Positions 16,859 through 25,671 of a DNA stretch of 46,924 nt are shown here, piece by piece. The notes below the pieces were generated by a model that saw only the letters and a list, made by a program, of their open reading frames with translations, searched no databases and was not told the DNA's origin. The translations under genes and the position numbers were made by a program. The DNA lies in contig JAPOYX010000239.1 of the NCBI GenBank assembly GCA_026706345.1, forward strand, positions 1 through 46,924. The letters run 5' to 3'. Every line of letters begins with the position of its first letter. Position 1 is the stretch's first letter. The stretch is from Gemmatimonadota bacterium (GTDB lineage: Bacteria; JAAXHH01).

Positions 16859-18528
16859 AGGGAATCGACCGGAACCTGACCCGGTACGGCGACACGGAAT
16901 TCAGCCGTTACATGCGGCGGGCGTTCCTGTCTTCCGCGGGCTATGACGGCGAAGACCTCGACCGGCCGATTATCGGTATTGCGGACACGTCATCGGACTA
17001 CAACACGTGTCACCGGGATATGCCGGCCCTGGTGGAGGGCGTCAGACGCGGGATCGCCCAGGCCGGCGGTCTCGCCCTGGTCTTCCCCACGATCTCGCTG
17101 GCCGAAACGCTGCTTTCGCCCACCTCCATGCTCTTCCGCAACCTGATGGCCATGGATACGGAGGAAATGATCCGGTCGCAGCCGATGGACGGCGTCGTGC
17201 TGCTGGGAGGCTGCGACAAGACCGTGCCGGCCCAGTTGATGGCCGCCGTTTCGGCCGGCGTGCCGGCGATCTCGCTGGTGACCGGGGCCATGCGCACGGG
17301 CAGCTGGCAGGGCGAACGCCTCGGAGCCTGCACGGACTGCCGGCGGTACTGGCTCCGGCACCGGGCGGGTGAGATCGGCCCGGAGGAAATCGGCGAAATC
17401 GAACAGGCCCTGTGCCCCACGGGCGGAACGTGCATGGTCATGGGAACGGCCTCTACCATGGCCTGCCTCACGGCGACGCTGGGCCTGATGCTGCCCGGTG
17501 GAGCTACCCCTCTTTCGGGATCGGGAGACCGGCTCAGACAGGCGGTAATGACAGGCAGACGCATCGTCGAACTGGCCAGATGCGGGGCAGATCCGCTCAA
17601 GTTCCTTACCAGGGCGTCATTCGACAACGCCGCGACCGTGCTCGCGGCGCTGGGCGGGTCCACCAACGCCGTGATCCACCTCATCGCCATCGCCCGCCGC
17701 GCCGGCATTGCCCTTACGCTGGACGACATCCACGAAGCGGCTGCGGAAACACCCGTGCTGGTGAACTGCAAACCCGTGGGTACGGGATACATGGAGGACT
17801 TCCACAAGGCGGGCGGCCTCCCCGTACTGTGGAAGGCCCTGGAATCCAGGCTGGAACCGGATGCCCTGAACGCCAATGGCAAGTCACTGGGGGAGATCCT
17901 GAAGGACACGCATCCGCCGGCCGTCTGGCAGGATACCATTGGCACCCTGGAAAAACCCATCGGTCCACCCGGCGTACTGGTCGTCTTACGCGGGACCCTG
18001 GCGCCCGACGGCGCCCTGATCAAACAGGCCTCGGCAGCATCGAATCTGCAACATCACCGGGGGCCGGCCGTTGTATTCGAGTCGCCGGACGACGTGGCGG
18101 CGCGGATCGACGATCCGAAACTGGGGCTGACCCGTGATCACGTGCTCGTCATGCGAAACGCGGGTCCCGTGGCCATGGGCATGCCGGAAGCCGGCTCGCT
18201 GCCCATTCCGGCCTACCTGGCGAAGAGAGGCGTGGTAGATATGGTGCGCGTGTCCGATGCGCGGATGAGCGGCACGGCCTACGGTACGGTCGTGCTGCAC
18301 TGCTGCCCCGAGGCCGCTGCCGGCGGCCCGCTGGCGCTCGCCAGGGATGGCGACATGATTGAACTCGATGTGGAGAACAGGCGGCTAGACCTGTGCGTGG
18401 ATGGGGAGGAACTGGCCCGGCGCAAGTCCGGACACCTCCCTCCCCCGGCGCCTGACCGGGGGTGGCGCAGATTGTACGCCGAACACGTCCTTCCCGCCCA
18501 TCTGGGCGCCGACCTGGATTTTCTTTAG
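16840..18528 (+). CDS. IlvD/Edd-family dehydratase, sugar-acid type
   Basis: The ATG at 16840 gives 562 residues, the normal family length; the same frame is open back to 16027 but that part is antisense-like noise over phyH. Cysteines expected to hold the Fe-S cluster are in DYNTCHRDMP, LLGGCDKTVPA and GGTCMVMGTASTM. The GTC-x-MGTASTM form is closer to arabinonate/xylonate-type sugar-acid dehydratases than to dihydroxyacid dehydratase of branched amino-acid synthesis. GGSTNAVIHL and the C-terminal SDARMSGT are conserved. It should dehydrate an aldonic acid to a 2-keto-3-deoxy acid, matching the PfkB kinase encoded two genes on. The overlap with phyH suggests a shared transcript. Confidence 0.88.
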   Translation: MADAGIKGIDRNLTRYGDTEFSRYMRRAFLSSAGYDGEDLDRPIIGIADTSSDYNTCHRDMPALVEGVRRGIAQAGGLALVFPTISLAETLLSPTSMLFRNLMAMDTEEMIRSQPMDGVVLLGGCDKTVPAQLMAAVSAGVPAISLVTGAMRTGSWQGERLGACTDCRRYWLRHRAGEIGPEEIGEIEQALCPTGGTCMVMGTASTMACLTATLGLMLPGGATPLSGSGDRLRQAVMTGRRIVELARCGADPLKFLTRASFDNAATVLAALGGSTNAVIHLIAIARRAGIALTLDDIHEAAAETPVLVNCKPVGTGYMEDFHKAGGLPVLWKALESRLEPDALNANGKSLGEILKDTHPPAVWQDTIGTLEKPIGPPGVLVVLRGTLAPDGALIKQASAASNLQHHRGPAVVFESPDDVAARIDDPKLGLTRDHVLVMRNAGPVAMGMPEAGSLPIPAYLAKRGVVDMVRVSDARMSGTAYGTVVLHCCPEAAAGGPLALARDGDMIELDVENRRLDLCVDGEELARRKSGHLPPPAPDRGWRRLYAEHVLPAHLGADLDFL

Positions 18529-18593
18529 GACGGAACGTATAGAACCCGATTCGTTATTCGCCCAGGCAGTTCGACCGAGAAAGGAACCTTGTC

Positions 18594-19340
18594 ATGGCAG
18601 ATAACCGGCTTGACCTGAAACTGCGCCGCCAGGAACTGGTGCGTGACGACGGCTTTGCCGTGTGGAAAACGATCACGAAGGCGACCCGCTGGGAACCGGA
18701 GCGTACCGCGCTGGTACTTTGCGACATATGGGATTCTCACTGGTGCCGCGGCGCGGTGGAGCGATTGAACGCGCTGACCCCGCAAATGAACGAAGTCGCG
18801 GCAGCCTGCCGGTCCCGCGGAGTCCTGATCGTTCACGCTCCGTCCGATACGCTGGATTTCTACAGGGATACGTCCGCGCGGAAAAGAGCCGAGTCCGTGC
18901 CGCCCGTGGATACACCGCCGGATCTCGATCTCCCGGATCCCCCGCTCCCCGTCGATGCGTCCGACGAAGGTGCGGATACGGGCGAAACGAAGACTTTCAG
19001 TGCCTGGTCCCGGCAGCATCCGGACATCGTCATCGACCAGGAAAGAGACCTCATGTCCGACAACGGCGGACAGATCTACGCCTGTTTCCAGCATTACGGA
19101 ATCCGCAACATGCTGATGATGGGCGTGCATACCAACATGTGCATCCTGCACCGGACCTTCGGCATAAAGCAGATGGCCCGGTGGGGCGTTCCCGTGGCGC
19201 TGGTCCGCGATCTCACCGACACCATGTACAATCCCGCGATGCCGCCCTACGTCAGCCATGAAGAAGGCACGCGCCTGGTGGTCTCCTTTATCGAGAAGCA
19301 CTGGTGTCCTTCGGTTCACAGCTCGGACCTCCTGCCGTGA
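18594..19340 (+). CDS. Isochorismatase-family cysteine hydrolase
   Basis: This 248-residue protein has AAAGGA eight bases before its ATG. Family features are the catalytic Asp in LVLCDIWDSHW and the nucleophile Cys in GVHTNMCILHRTFG, preceded by a MMMG strand; the intervening Lys may be the one in TKTFSAW. An acidic, proline-rich insertion around residues 98-125 is unusual. Members hydrolyse amides or ureas such as nicotinamide, N-carbamoyl compounds or isochorismate, and the substrate cannot be chosen here. It sits between the sugar-acid dehydratase and a PfkB kinase, all in one direction with short gaps. Confidence 0.85.
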   Translation: MADNRLDLKLRRQELVRDDGFAVWKTITKATRWEPERTALVLCDIWDSHWCRGAVERLNALTPQMNEVAAACRSRGVLIVHAPSDTLDFYRDTSARKRAESVPPVDTPPDLDLPDPPLPVDASDEGADTGETKTFSAWSRQHPDIVIDQERDLMSDNGGQIYACFQHYGIRNMLMMGVHTNMCILHRTFGIKQMARWGVPVALVRDLTDTMYNPAMPPYVSHEEGTRLVVSFIEKHWCPSVHSSDLLP

Positions 19341-19412
19341 ACGCGAGGCTCGGACCAGCCCGCGGCTGTGTGGAAACAGCCACCTTCATATGACCCGGTT
19401 TCAGGTGATGCG

Positions 19413-20372
19413 ATGAAGCGCGAGCTGGAGGTGCTGTCCGTGGGGGACGGTAACCTTGACGTCTGGATGCGGGTACCGCGCCATCCGGACCGGCGCGCCG
19501 GAGGCGTAAGGGAAACCGGCGTCGTCGGTGAGGCCTGCCATGTCGGTCCGGGAGGCGCGGCGGCCAACGTCGCCCTGGGCGTTGCCCGGCTCGGCGGTCG
19601 CGCGGCCTTTGTCGGCGCGGTAGGCGACGACGCGCCCGGCGCTCAGTTCGCGGATCGCATGCGGGCGGAGGGGGTAGATCTGTCCCATCTCCACGTCATG
19701 CCGGGACAGGCGACCTCCCTGGCCTGCATGTTCGAGACGCCGAACGGCGAGTACGAGTTCTACGTGTGCCCCGGTCCCAGGACCATACCCGCCCACTGCC
19801 TGCCGCACGATTTCGTTCGGTCGGCGCGCATCCTCTACCTTACCGGGCATGTACTGACCGAGGACGAATCGACCAGCCGGAACATGCTCGACGCGATGGC
19901 GGCCGCGCGGGAGGGCGGCGGGACGGTAGCCTTTGATCCGGGCAAATACTGGCTGAATCCAGCACTGGAATCACGTGTGCACGAGGCCTTGAAGCTCACT
20001 GATATCATCATTCCGAACGAGCCGGAAGCGGAACAGCTCACCGGCCGGAAACCGCCTCACGACGCCGCGGCGGTTCTGCTCGAGACGGGTATAGCGGTTG
20101 TGGCGCTTACCATGGGCAAACGCGGCTGTCTGGTGGCCTCCAAAGACAGCATGGTTGAACAGCCAGCCTTCCACGCCAGCGACGGGTCCACAGTGGGTGC
20201 GGGGGACGCTTTCGCCAGCGGACTGCTGTACAGTTACCTTGCGGACAGGACTCTGGAGGAAATGGCGGCATTCGCGAATGCCGCGGCGGCCATCAAAATC
20301 GGTACGCCCGGCGCGGCGGAAGGACTGCCTGCCGCGGATGTCGTATGGGCGTTTCTGAATAAAAACGGTTAG
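19413..20372 (+). CDS. PfkB-family carbohydrate kinase, possibly 2-keto-3-deoxygluconate kinase
   Basis: The ATG at 19413, with AGGTG just upstream, gives 319 residues. The PfkB signature 1 region is GPGGAAANVALGVARLGG and signature 2 is GSTVGAGDAFASGLL, whose GAGD aspartate is the catalytic base. DIIIPNEPEAEQLTG is the typical nucleotide-domain strand. In this neighbourhood a 2-keto-3-deoxy-aldonate kinase is plausible, because the dehydratases nearby make such acids; ribokinase- or fructokinase-type activity is equally possible by sequence. It is the last gene of the plus-strand run, converging on gcvT with only 20 bases between stops. Confidence 0.87.
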   Translation: MKRELEVLSVGDGNLDVWMRVPRHPDRRAGGVRETGVVGEACHVGPGGAAANVALGVARLGGRAAFVGAVGDDAPGAQFADRMRAEGVDLSHLHVMPGQATSLACMFETPNGEYEFYVCPGPRTIPAHCLPHDFVRSARILYLTGHVLTEDESTSRNMLDAMAAAREGGGTVAFDPGKYWLNPALESRVHEALKLTDIIIPNEPEAEQLTGRKPPHDAAAVLLETGIAVVALTMGKRGCLVASKDSMVEQPAFHASDGSTVGAGDAFASGLLYSYLADRTLEEMAAFANAAAAIKIGTPGAAEGLPAADVVWAFLNKNG

Positions 20373-20392
20373 AGGTACGGTTTGAGTTCCAG

Positions 20393-21490
20393 CTACTTTC
20401 TGCTGCCGGTATAAAAGGGCAGTTTCACCACTTCGGCGGCGATGTGCCTGCCTCTTATTCCTATCGCCGCCTCCCTGCCGGGTTCCGCCAGATCTACGGG
20501 GACGAATCCCGTCCCGATCCCGTGACCCAGCGTGGGTGAGATCGCTCCGCTTACGACCTGGCCGACGGGGACCCCATCGTGGAGGATTTCATAGCCCTGC
20601 CTGGGAATTCCCCGTTCCAGTAATCTCAGTCCGACCAGCTTCCGCTTCACGCCTTCGCGCCGGACCCTCAGGAGGGCTTCCCGGCCGATGAACCCTGGTT
20701 TCTTCAGCTTGACCGTCCATCCCAGACCGGCTTCGATGGGATTGATCGATTCGTCGATCTCGTGATCGTACAGCGCGAGTCCGGCCTCCAGCCGAAGGGT
20801 ATCCCTCGCCCCCAGGCCGCACGGCGCCAGACCCCGTGAAGCGCCGGATTCAAGCAGGAGGTTCCACAAGTCGACCGCCCGCTTCGCAGGATACCAGATT
20901 TCGAAGCCGTCCTCTCCCGTGTATCCCGTACGAAACACCCTGGCGTCAATGTCGCTGATACGCGTTTCAACGAAACCCTGGAATCTGAGCGTATCCAGTT
21001 CGGTTTCCGCCAGGGGGTTCAGGATCGCCTCGCTGGCGGGGCCCTGCAGGGCGACGAGCATGGTCTCGTCGCTCAGGTCCCGGATCTCGACGTCGAAGGC
21101 GGAGGCGGATCTCCGAAACCATTCCAGGTCCTTTTCGCTGTTACCCGCGTTGGGAATGATCAGCAACCGGTCCGGCATGCGGTAAACCAGGAAATCATCG
21201 ATGATACCGCCGTTTTCTCTGCATGCCAGCGTATACTGGGAACGGAAAGGCTTCAGCCGTTCGACATCGTTGACCGTGACATGATTCACGAAGGCCACGG
21301 CGTCCGGTCCGTGAATCTCCACCCGCCCCATGTGGGAAACATCGAACAGGCCGGCGTCCGCGCGTACCGCGTGATGTTCGGCCAGAATACCCTTGTACTG
21401 AACCGGCATCTCCCAGCCGCTGAAGGGTACCAGCCTGGCGCCCAGCTCCTGGTGGCGTTCGTATAGCGCGGTTCTTCGCAGATCCGACAT
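20393..21490 (-). CDS. gcvT: Glycine cleavage system T protein (aminomethyltransferase)
   Basis: The 365-residue protein matches GcvT along its length: LVPFSGWEMPVQY near the N-terminus, FDVSHMGRVEI, the segment ending ENGGIIDD with the catalytic Asp, GYTGEDGFEIW and GLGARDTLRLEAGLALYDHE. It transfers the aminomethyl carbon from the lipoylated H protein to tetrahydrofolate, releasing ammonia. No gcvH or gcvP is in the window, so the other system genes must be elsewhere. No glycine riboswitch is visible in the 173 bases upstream. YgfZ-like paralogues lack several of these motifs, so true GcvT is favoured. Confidence 0.95.
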   Translation of the reverse strand: MSDLRRTALYERHQELGARLVPFSGWEMPVQYKGILAEHHAVRADAGLFDVSHMGRVEIHGPDAVAFVNHVTVNDVERLKPFRSQYTLACRENGGIIDDFLVYRMPDRLLIIPNAGNSEKDLEWFRRSASAFDVEIRDLSDETMLVALQGPASEAILNPLAETELDTLRFQGFVETRISDIDARVFRTGYTGEDGFEIWYPAKRAVDLWNLLLESGASRGLAPCGLGARDTLRLEAGLALYDHEIDESINPIEAGLGWTVKLKKPGFIGREALLRVRREGVKRKLVGLRLLERGIPRQGYEILHDGVPVGQVVSGAISPTLGHGIGTGFVPVDLAEPGREAAIGIRGRHIAAEVVKLPFYTGSRK

Positions 21491-21531
21491 GAGATGCTCC
21501 TGACGGCCATGTATCGTGTATTGCCCTTCGC

Positions 21532-21561
21532 ATGTAACGCAAGGCCATCTGATGATGTCAA
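21532..21561 (-). promoter_or_regulatory. Possible promoter of gcvT
   Basis: On the minus strand a perfect TTGACA (21556-21561) is followed after 18 bases by TTACAT (21532-21537). The -35 is strong, the -10 only fair. The leader to the ATG at 21490 would be about 35 bases. Confidence 0.4.
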
Positions 21562-21663
21562 TACAAAAACGAGATACCTGACGACTTTCCGACTGATTGG
21601 ATCAGACAGATATCGAGGGTCGGCGAACACGCATCACCACTCAACAAAAGGAATCTCCTGATC

Positions 21664-23322
21664 ATGATACGAAAACGTCATATGGCTATCGCGGGTCTAT
21701 GCCTTTACATCGCGGGAAAAGCCGCGGGGGCGGAAATCGTCATAACCGAGGTCTTGTCCGACCCGGTCTCGGAATCCAAAGGTGAATTCGTGGAATTGTA
21801 CAACGCAGGGGACGTTCCGATAGACCTCGACGGCTGGTCGCTCGGTGACACCAGGGACATAAACGACACGATTGCGGATTTTACGGGTCCATACGATGTC
21901 GGGCTTTCAGGTACTGTCCTGGGACCCGGCGCATACGCGCTCGTCGTAGATCCCGATTATGAGGGAGGATACGGCGGCCGGATCGTTGCGGGCGGCGATC
22001 CCGCGAGTCTTCTGATGCTGACGATAAAGGGAGACCGCACACTGGGCAACGGTCTCGGAAACAGTGCGGATCTGGTCTTCATCAAGAAAGACGATATTAC
22101 GATCGACCGGTTTGAATGGACCGAGTCAGCAGGCGGAAACGGCATCTCCTGGGAGCGAAGACGATTCGACCTGGCCGTGGATGCATCCAATCTCTCCCCG
22201 TCTATGCATCCGGACGGATCGACCCCCGGGTTCAGGAACAGCGCGGCGAGCGAACCCCCCGCAGTACCGGAGCCGGAGGGACCCGAGGAGCCGACTGAAC
22301 CCGAAGAACCGGCAGAACCGCAGGAGCCGGCACAGCCGGACGAACCGGAGCCGGAGGAGCCCGAGGAGCCGGCCGGAACTGAAGAACCCGTAGCGCCCGA
22401 GGAGCCGGAAGGACCTGCTGAACCCGATGAACCGTCAGAACCCGGCGAGCCCGAAGAACCGCAGGAACCGACGCAGCCGGTCGAATCCGAAGAACCGCGA
22501 ACCATCGACCAAGCGGGGAAAGAAGTGTTTATAAACGAAATCATGTTTAATCCCGGCCCCGACCAGTCAGAATGGATCGAGCTGTACAACGGCGGGAGCA
22601 ACGAAATCGATCTTGCCGGATGGTCTCTGCGACTGGATCACGTGGAGCGGTCGCGGCTCATTTCCACGGGTGGTGTCTCGATCGAAGGCCAGGGCTACCT
22701 CGTCATTGCCCATGACATCGGCCTGTTCCGGAAAACCCATCCCGCGTTCGACGGCAGTGTGGTGGAAGCCATGGGCGGCTGGGAAAGACTCCGCAACAGC
22801 GGCGCAAGGGTCCTGCTTATGGATGCCAGCGGAAGTATAATCCGCGACGTGGCGTACGACGGGGAGTCGAATCCCGATCCGGGCCGTTCACTGGAACTGG
22901 TGAACCCGAACTTCGATCCGCAGGTCTGGGGACCTTCCGCCGCTGCCCCGGGCGGTACCCCGGGACAAAGGAACTCACTGTACGCAACCCGTATCCCGGA
23001 TGGCGTTTCTCTGCACGTGAGCAACAATCCATTCTCCCCGGATGGCGACAACCATGAAGACATTTGTCTCGTGACAGTCGATCTGCCGGCATCCCACGGG
23101 ATTCTCCACGCGATGGTTTTCGATATCAGCGGACGTTTTCTCAAGACCCTCATCGATCAGACAACCGTGGCCAGCCGTCACGTCTTCACCTGGGACGGAA
23201 CGGATCAACATGGGCGAAGACTGCCCGTTGGTCCGTACATTCTATACGTCGAACAGATGCTGCCGACGCTCAACAGGCTGACGGCGTCCAGACACCTGGT
23301 GGTCATCGCATCCTCGCCGTGA
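21664..23322 (+). CDS. Secreted lamin-tail-domain protein with Pro-Glu linker and FlgD-like C-terminal domain
   Basis: This 552-residue protein has an N-terminal signal peptide (MIRKRH followed by a hydrophobic stretch ending near Ala-Gly-Ala, about residues 1-22). Two lamin-tail domains follow: the first begins IVITEVLSDP and contains GEFVELYNAG and LDGWSLGD; the second, from about 287, has VFINEIMFNPGPDQSEWIELYN and LAGWSLRLD. Between them lies an 80-residue linker of repeating Pro and Glu (about 196-280). The C-terminus from about 440 is a FlgD/Ig-like module: NPFSPDGDN, VFDISGRFLKTL and TWDGTDQHGRRLPVGPYIL. Such modules end many secreted proteins in FCB-type bacteria and may act in surface attachment or sorting. 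Function is unknown; an exposed structural or anchoring protein is likely. Confidence 0.85.
   Translation: MIRKRHMAIAGLCLYIAGKAAGAEIVITEVLSDPVSESKGEFVELYNAGDVPIDLDGWSLGDTRDINDTIADFTGPYDVGLSGTVLGPGAYALVVDPDYEGGYGGRIVAGGDPASLLMLTIKGDRTLGNGLGNSADLVFIKKDDITIDRFEWTESAGGNGISWERRRFDLAVDASNLSPSMHPDGSTPGFRNSAASEPPAVPEPEGPEEPTEPEEPAEPQEPAQPDEPEPEEPEEPAGTEEPVAPEEPEGPAEPDEPSEPGEPEEPQEPTQPVESEEPRTIDQAGKEVFINEIMFNPGPDQSEWIELYNGGSNEIDLAGWSLRLDHVERSRLISTGGVSIEGQGYLVIAHDIGLFRKTHPAFDGSVVEAMGGWERLRNSGARVLLMDASGSIIRDVAYDGESNPDPGRSLELVNPNFDPQVWGPSAAAPGGTPGQRNSLYATRIPDGVSLHVSNNPFSPDGDNHEDICLVTVDLPASHGILHAMVFDISGRFLKTLIDQTTVASRHVFTWDGTDQHGRRLPVGPYILYVEQMLPTLNRLTASRHLVVIASSP
22250..22503 (+). repeat. Degenerate Pro-Glu codon repeat (linker in the lamin-tail protein)
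   Basis: About 250 bases of imperfect repeats of a unit such as GAGCCGGA or GAACCGGAG encode Pro-Glu-rich text. The unit varies in sequence and spacing, so it is a protein-level linker rather than a DNA element. It probably forms a stiff, strongly acidic spacer between domains. Confidence 0.85.
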
Positions 23323-23438
23323 AAGTCAGATATTCTACTTGACACGGCTTGCCCGGATTTCTTGATTTACAGTGGCTCCCGCAACACGGCTCCAGGTCGC
23401 CTCGGGCTGAATCGGGTCGCGCGTACAGAGATGGATAC

Positions 23439-24386
23439 ATGAACAATATCGTGGTCTTCAGCGGCTCTTCCCATCCCGCTCTGTCGGAAGAGGTATGCCA
23501 CTATCTGAACGTACCGCTGAAAGCCAGTACCCTGACACGATTCAGCAATGATTGTCTCCAGGTCCAGTTGAACGCGAACTGCCGGGAAGGGGATGTTTAC
23601 ATTATCCAACCCCTGGGACCGCCCGTGCAGGAAAACCTGGTGGAACTGCTGTTGATGCTGGACGCCGCGCGCGGGGCATCGGCGGCACGCGCCACCGCCG
23701 TGCTTCCCTATTATTCCTACTCGCGATCCGACAAAAAGGATGCTCCCCGCATATCCATCGCGGGACGCCTGGTAGCCGACCTGCTGGGAACAGCCGGAGC
23801 CAATCGCATTCTCACACTGCAAATGCATCAACCGCAGGTTCACGGTTTTTTCAGTATCCCGGTGGACCATTTGAACGCGATCAAGGTCCTGGCGCAACAC
23901 TTCCAGCAGCGCGACCTGAGCAACACCGTCGTCGTATCGCCCGACTTGGGCAATGCAAAGAACGCCGCCCATTTCGCGCGGCAACTGATGTTGCCGGTGG
24001 CGGCGGGCAACAAGCGCCGCATTTCGGACGAAAAGGTCGTAATCGACATGATCGTGGGCGACGTTTCCGGCAAGAACGCGATCATCATGGACGATGAGGT
24101 CGCGACAGGCGGCAGCATCATCGAACTGATCGAACGATTGAAGGAGCGGGACGTACAAAGGGTGTCTGTCGCCTGTACGCACGGCATATTCAGCGGAAGG
24201 GCTGTTGAGCGGTTTAAAAACTGTTCCCGTATCGACGAGATCGTCACGACCAACACGGTACCCATAGGCGAAGAAAAACGTCTTCCTAATATGGTGATTC
24301 TTTCGGTCGCCTCGTTGCTGGCCGAGACGATTCGCAGGATCCACAACGGTGAATCGGTGAGCAGCCTGTTTGCCGACACGATGTAG
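23439..24386 (+). CDS. Ribose-phosphate pyrophosphokinase family protein, divergent form
   Basis: The ATG at 23439 gives 315 residues beginning MNNIVVFSGSSHPALSEEV. The order of motifs is that of PRPP synthase: PYYSYSRSDKKDAPR (usual PYxGYARQDRK), LQMHQPQVHGFF (usual DLHxxQIQGFF), VVVSPDLGNAK, KRRIS, and the PRPP-binding loop as MDDEVATGGSI. Several normally strict positions differ, notably the DLH/LQMH metal-binding segment and Ala in place of Asp in the PRPP loop. It probably makes PRPP from ribose 5-phosphate and ATP, but a changed substrate or regulatory role is possible. No purine gene is adjacent. Confidence 0.82.
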   Translation: MNNIVVFSGSSHPALSEEVCHYLNVPLKASTLTRFSNDCLQVQLNANCREGDVYIIQPLGPPVQENLVELLLMLDAARGASAARATAVLPYYSYSRSDKKDAPRISIAGRLVADLLGTAGANRILTLQMHQPQVHGFFSIPVDHLNAIKVLAQHFQQRDLSNTVVVSPDLGNAKNAAHFARQLMLPVAAGNKRRISDEKVVIDMIVGDVSGKNAIIMDDEVATGGSIIELIERLKERDVQRVSVACTHGIFSGRAVERFKNCSRIDEIVTTNTVPIGEEKRLPNMVILSVASLLAETIRRIHNGESVSSLFADTM

Positions 24387-24491
24387 TTTCCGGTCGGCCT
24401 GGCCGGAGCGTTTGATCCGGGCGTGTTTCACGTTTTAAGGACACCGGACTGATTGCCGAACTCGATATCAACCTGTTCACGGAGGAAAAGG

Positions 24492-25610
24492 ATGGATAAG
24501 ATCAAGCGAAGGGAGTTTCTGAAGACGGCATCTACGGCCGGACTGGCCGGAGGAGCCGCGCTGATGGCTGGATGCGGGTCGGGACAGGAAAGCGGCGGTC
24601 CCGCCATCCGCACGGACAAGACCTATGAATGGAAGATGGTCACGACGTGGACGCCGAACCTGCCTATTCTACAGGAGAGCGCGCGGCTTCTGGCCGAATG
24701 GGTGGAGGAAATGTCCGAGGGGAGGATGAAGATCACGGTGTACGCGGGCGGTGAGCTGATCCCAGCTCTCGAGGGATTCGAAGCGGTGAGCCAGGGCGTG
24801 GCGGAAATGGGACACGGCGCCGCGTACTACTGGGCAGGCAAGGCACCTGCCACGCAGTTCTTTTCGTCGGTACCCTTCGGAATGAACGCGCAGCAGGTCA
24901 CAGCCTGGCTCTACAGCGGAGGCGGCTTGCGGTTGTGGGAGGATATCTACGCCCCCTTCAATCTGGTCCCCATGCCCGCGGGCAATACCGGATTCCAGAT
25001 GGGGGGATGGTTCCGGCAGGAGATCAACACCGCCGACGACCTGCAGGGACTGAAAATGCGCATACCCGGCCTGGGGGGAGACGTGATCAAGCGGGCGGGC
25101 GGTTCGGCCATTCTGTCTCCCGTTGGAGAGATCTACACCAACCTGGAACGCGGCGTCATCGACGCTACCGAGTGGATCGGTCCTTACCACGATTACCTCA
25201 TGGGATTCTACCGGGCGGCTCAGTATTACTACTACCCGGGCTGGCATGAGCCGGGAACCGTGACGGAACTTATGGTCAACAAGAGCGCCTTCGAGGAACT
25301 GCCGCAGTACCTGCAGACGGTGATTCGGACCGCGGCGGCCCGATCGACCCATTGGGTGCTGTCCGAGTTCGACGCCAGGAACAATGAATACCTGCAGAAA
25401 CTGATAAACGAAGAAGGGGTACAGCTTCGCCGGTTCCCCGATACCGTGCTTAGGACTCTCAAGGGATACGCGGACGAAGTCATCACCCAGCTGATCGACA
25501 CGGACGAAGACAGCAGGAAAGTGTACGAGTCCTTCATCGCTTTTCGGAAGACGGTAAGCGGCTGGACGGACCTGGGAGAGAAGATCTACTACTCCGGCGC
25601 CATGGGGTAA
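24492..25610 (+). CDS. TRAP transporter substrate-binding protein, DctP/TakP-like, Tat lipoprotein
   Basis: GGAGG about seven bases before the ATG at 24492 fixes the start of this 372-residue protein; a frame to 24453 is spurious. The N-terminus KRREFLKTASTAGLAGG is a twin-arginine signal ending in a lipobox-like LMAGC near residue 28. The mature part begins WKMVTTWTPNLPIL and continues with the DctP-family pattern: MGHGAAYYWAGKAP, LQGLKMRIPGLGGDV, GEIYTNLERGVIDATEWIGPY and LMVNKSAFEELP. The Arg in KMRIPG should contact the ligand carboxylate. TakP-like proteins bind 2-oxo acids. The two membrane subunits (DctQ and DctM types) are not in the window, which is unusual. Confidence 0.9.
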   Translation: MDKIKRREFLKTASTAGLAGGAALMAGCGSGQESGGPAIRTDKTYEWKMVTTWTPNLPILQESARLLAEWVEEMSEGRMKITVYAGGELIPALEGFEAVSQGVAEMGHGAAYYWAGKAPATQFFSSVPFGMNAQQVTAWLYSGGGLRLWEDIYAPFNLVPMPAGNTGFQMGGWFRQEINTADDLQGLKMRIPGLGGDVIKRAGGSAILSPVGEIYTNLERGVIDATEWIGPYHDYLMGFYRAAQYYYYPGWHEPGTVTELMVNKSAFEELPQYLQTVIRTAAARSTHWVLSEFDARNNEYLQKLINEEGVQLRRFPDTVLRTLKGYADEVITQLIDTDEDSRKVYESFIAFRKTVSGWTDLGEKIYYSGAMG

Positions 25611-25671
25611 GGCGGAATCTAAGCGGGGACGGCCGGGCGGAGCACCTTGCCGTCTGCACCCGGATGAGTCA

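Noticed and set aside
21491-21663. Glycine riboswitch ahead of gcvT
   Set aside because: I find no paired glycine-aptamer conserved segments in either direction; only a promoter-like pair is visible.
22250-22503. Repeat cluster as a possible CRISPR array or DNA repeat element
   Set aside because: Units vary in length and sequence, there are no spacers, and the frame stays open, so it is a Pro-Glu protein linker.
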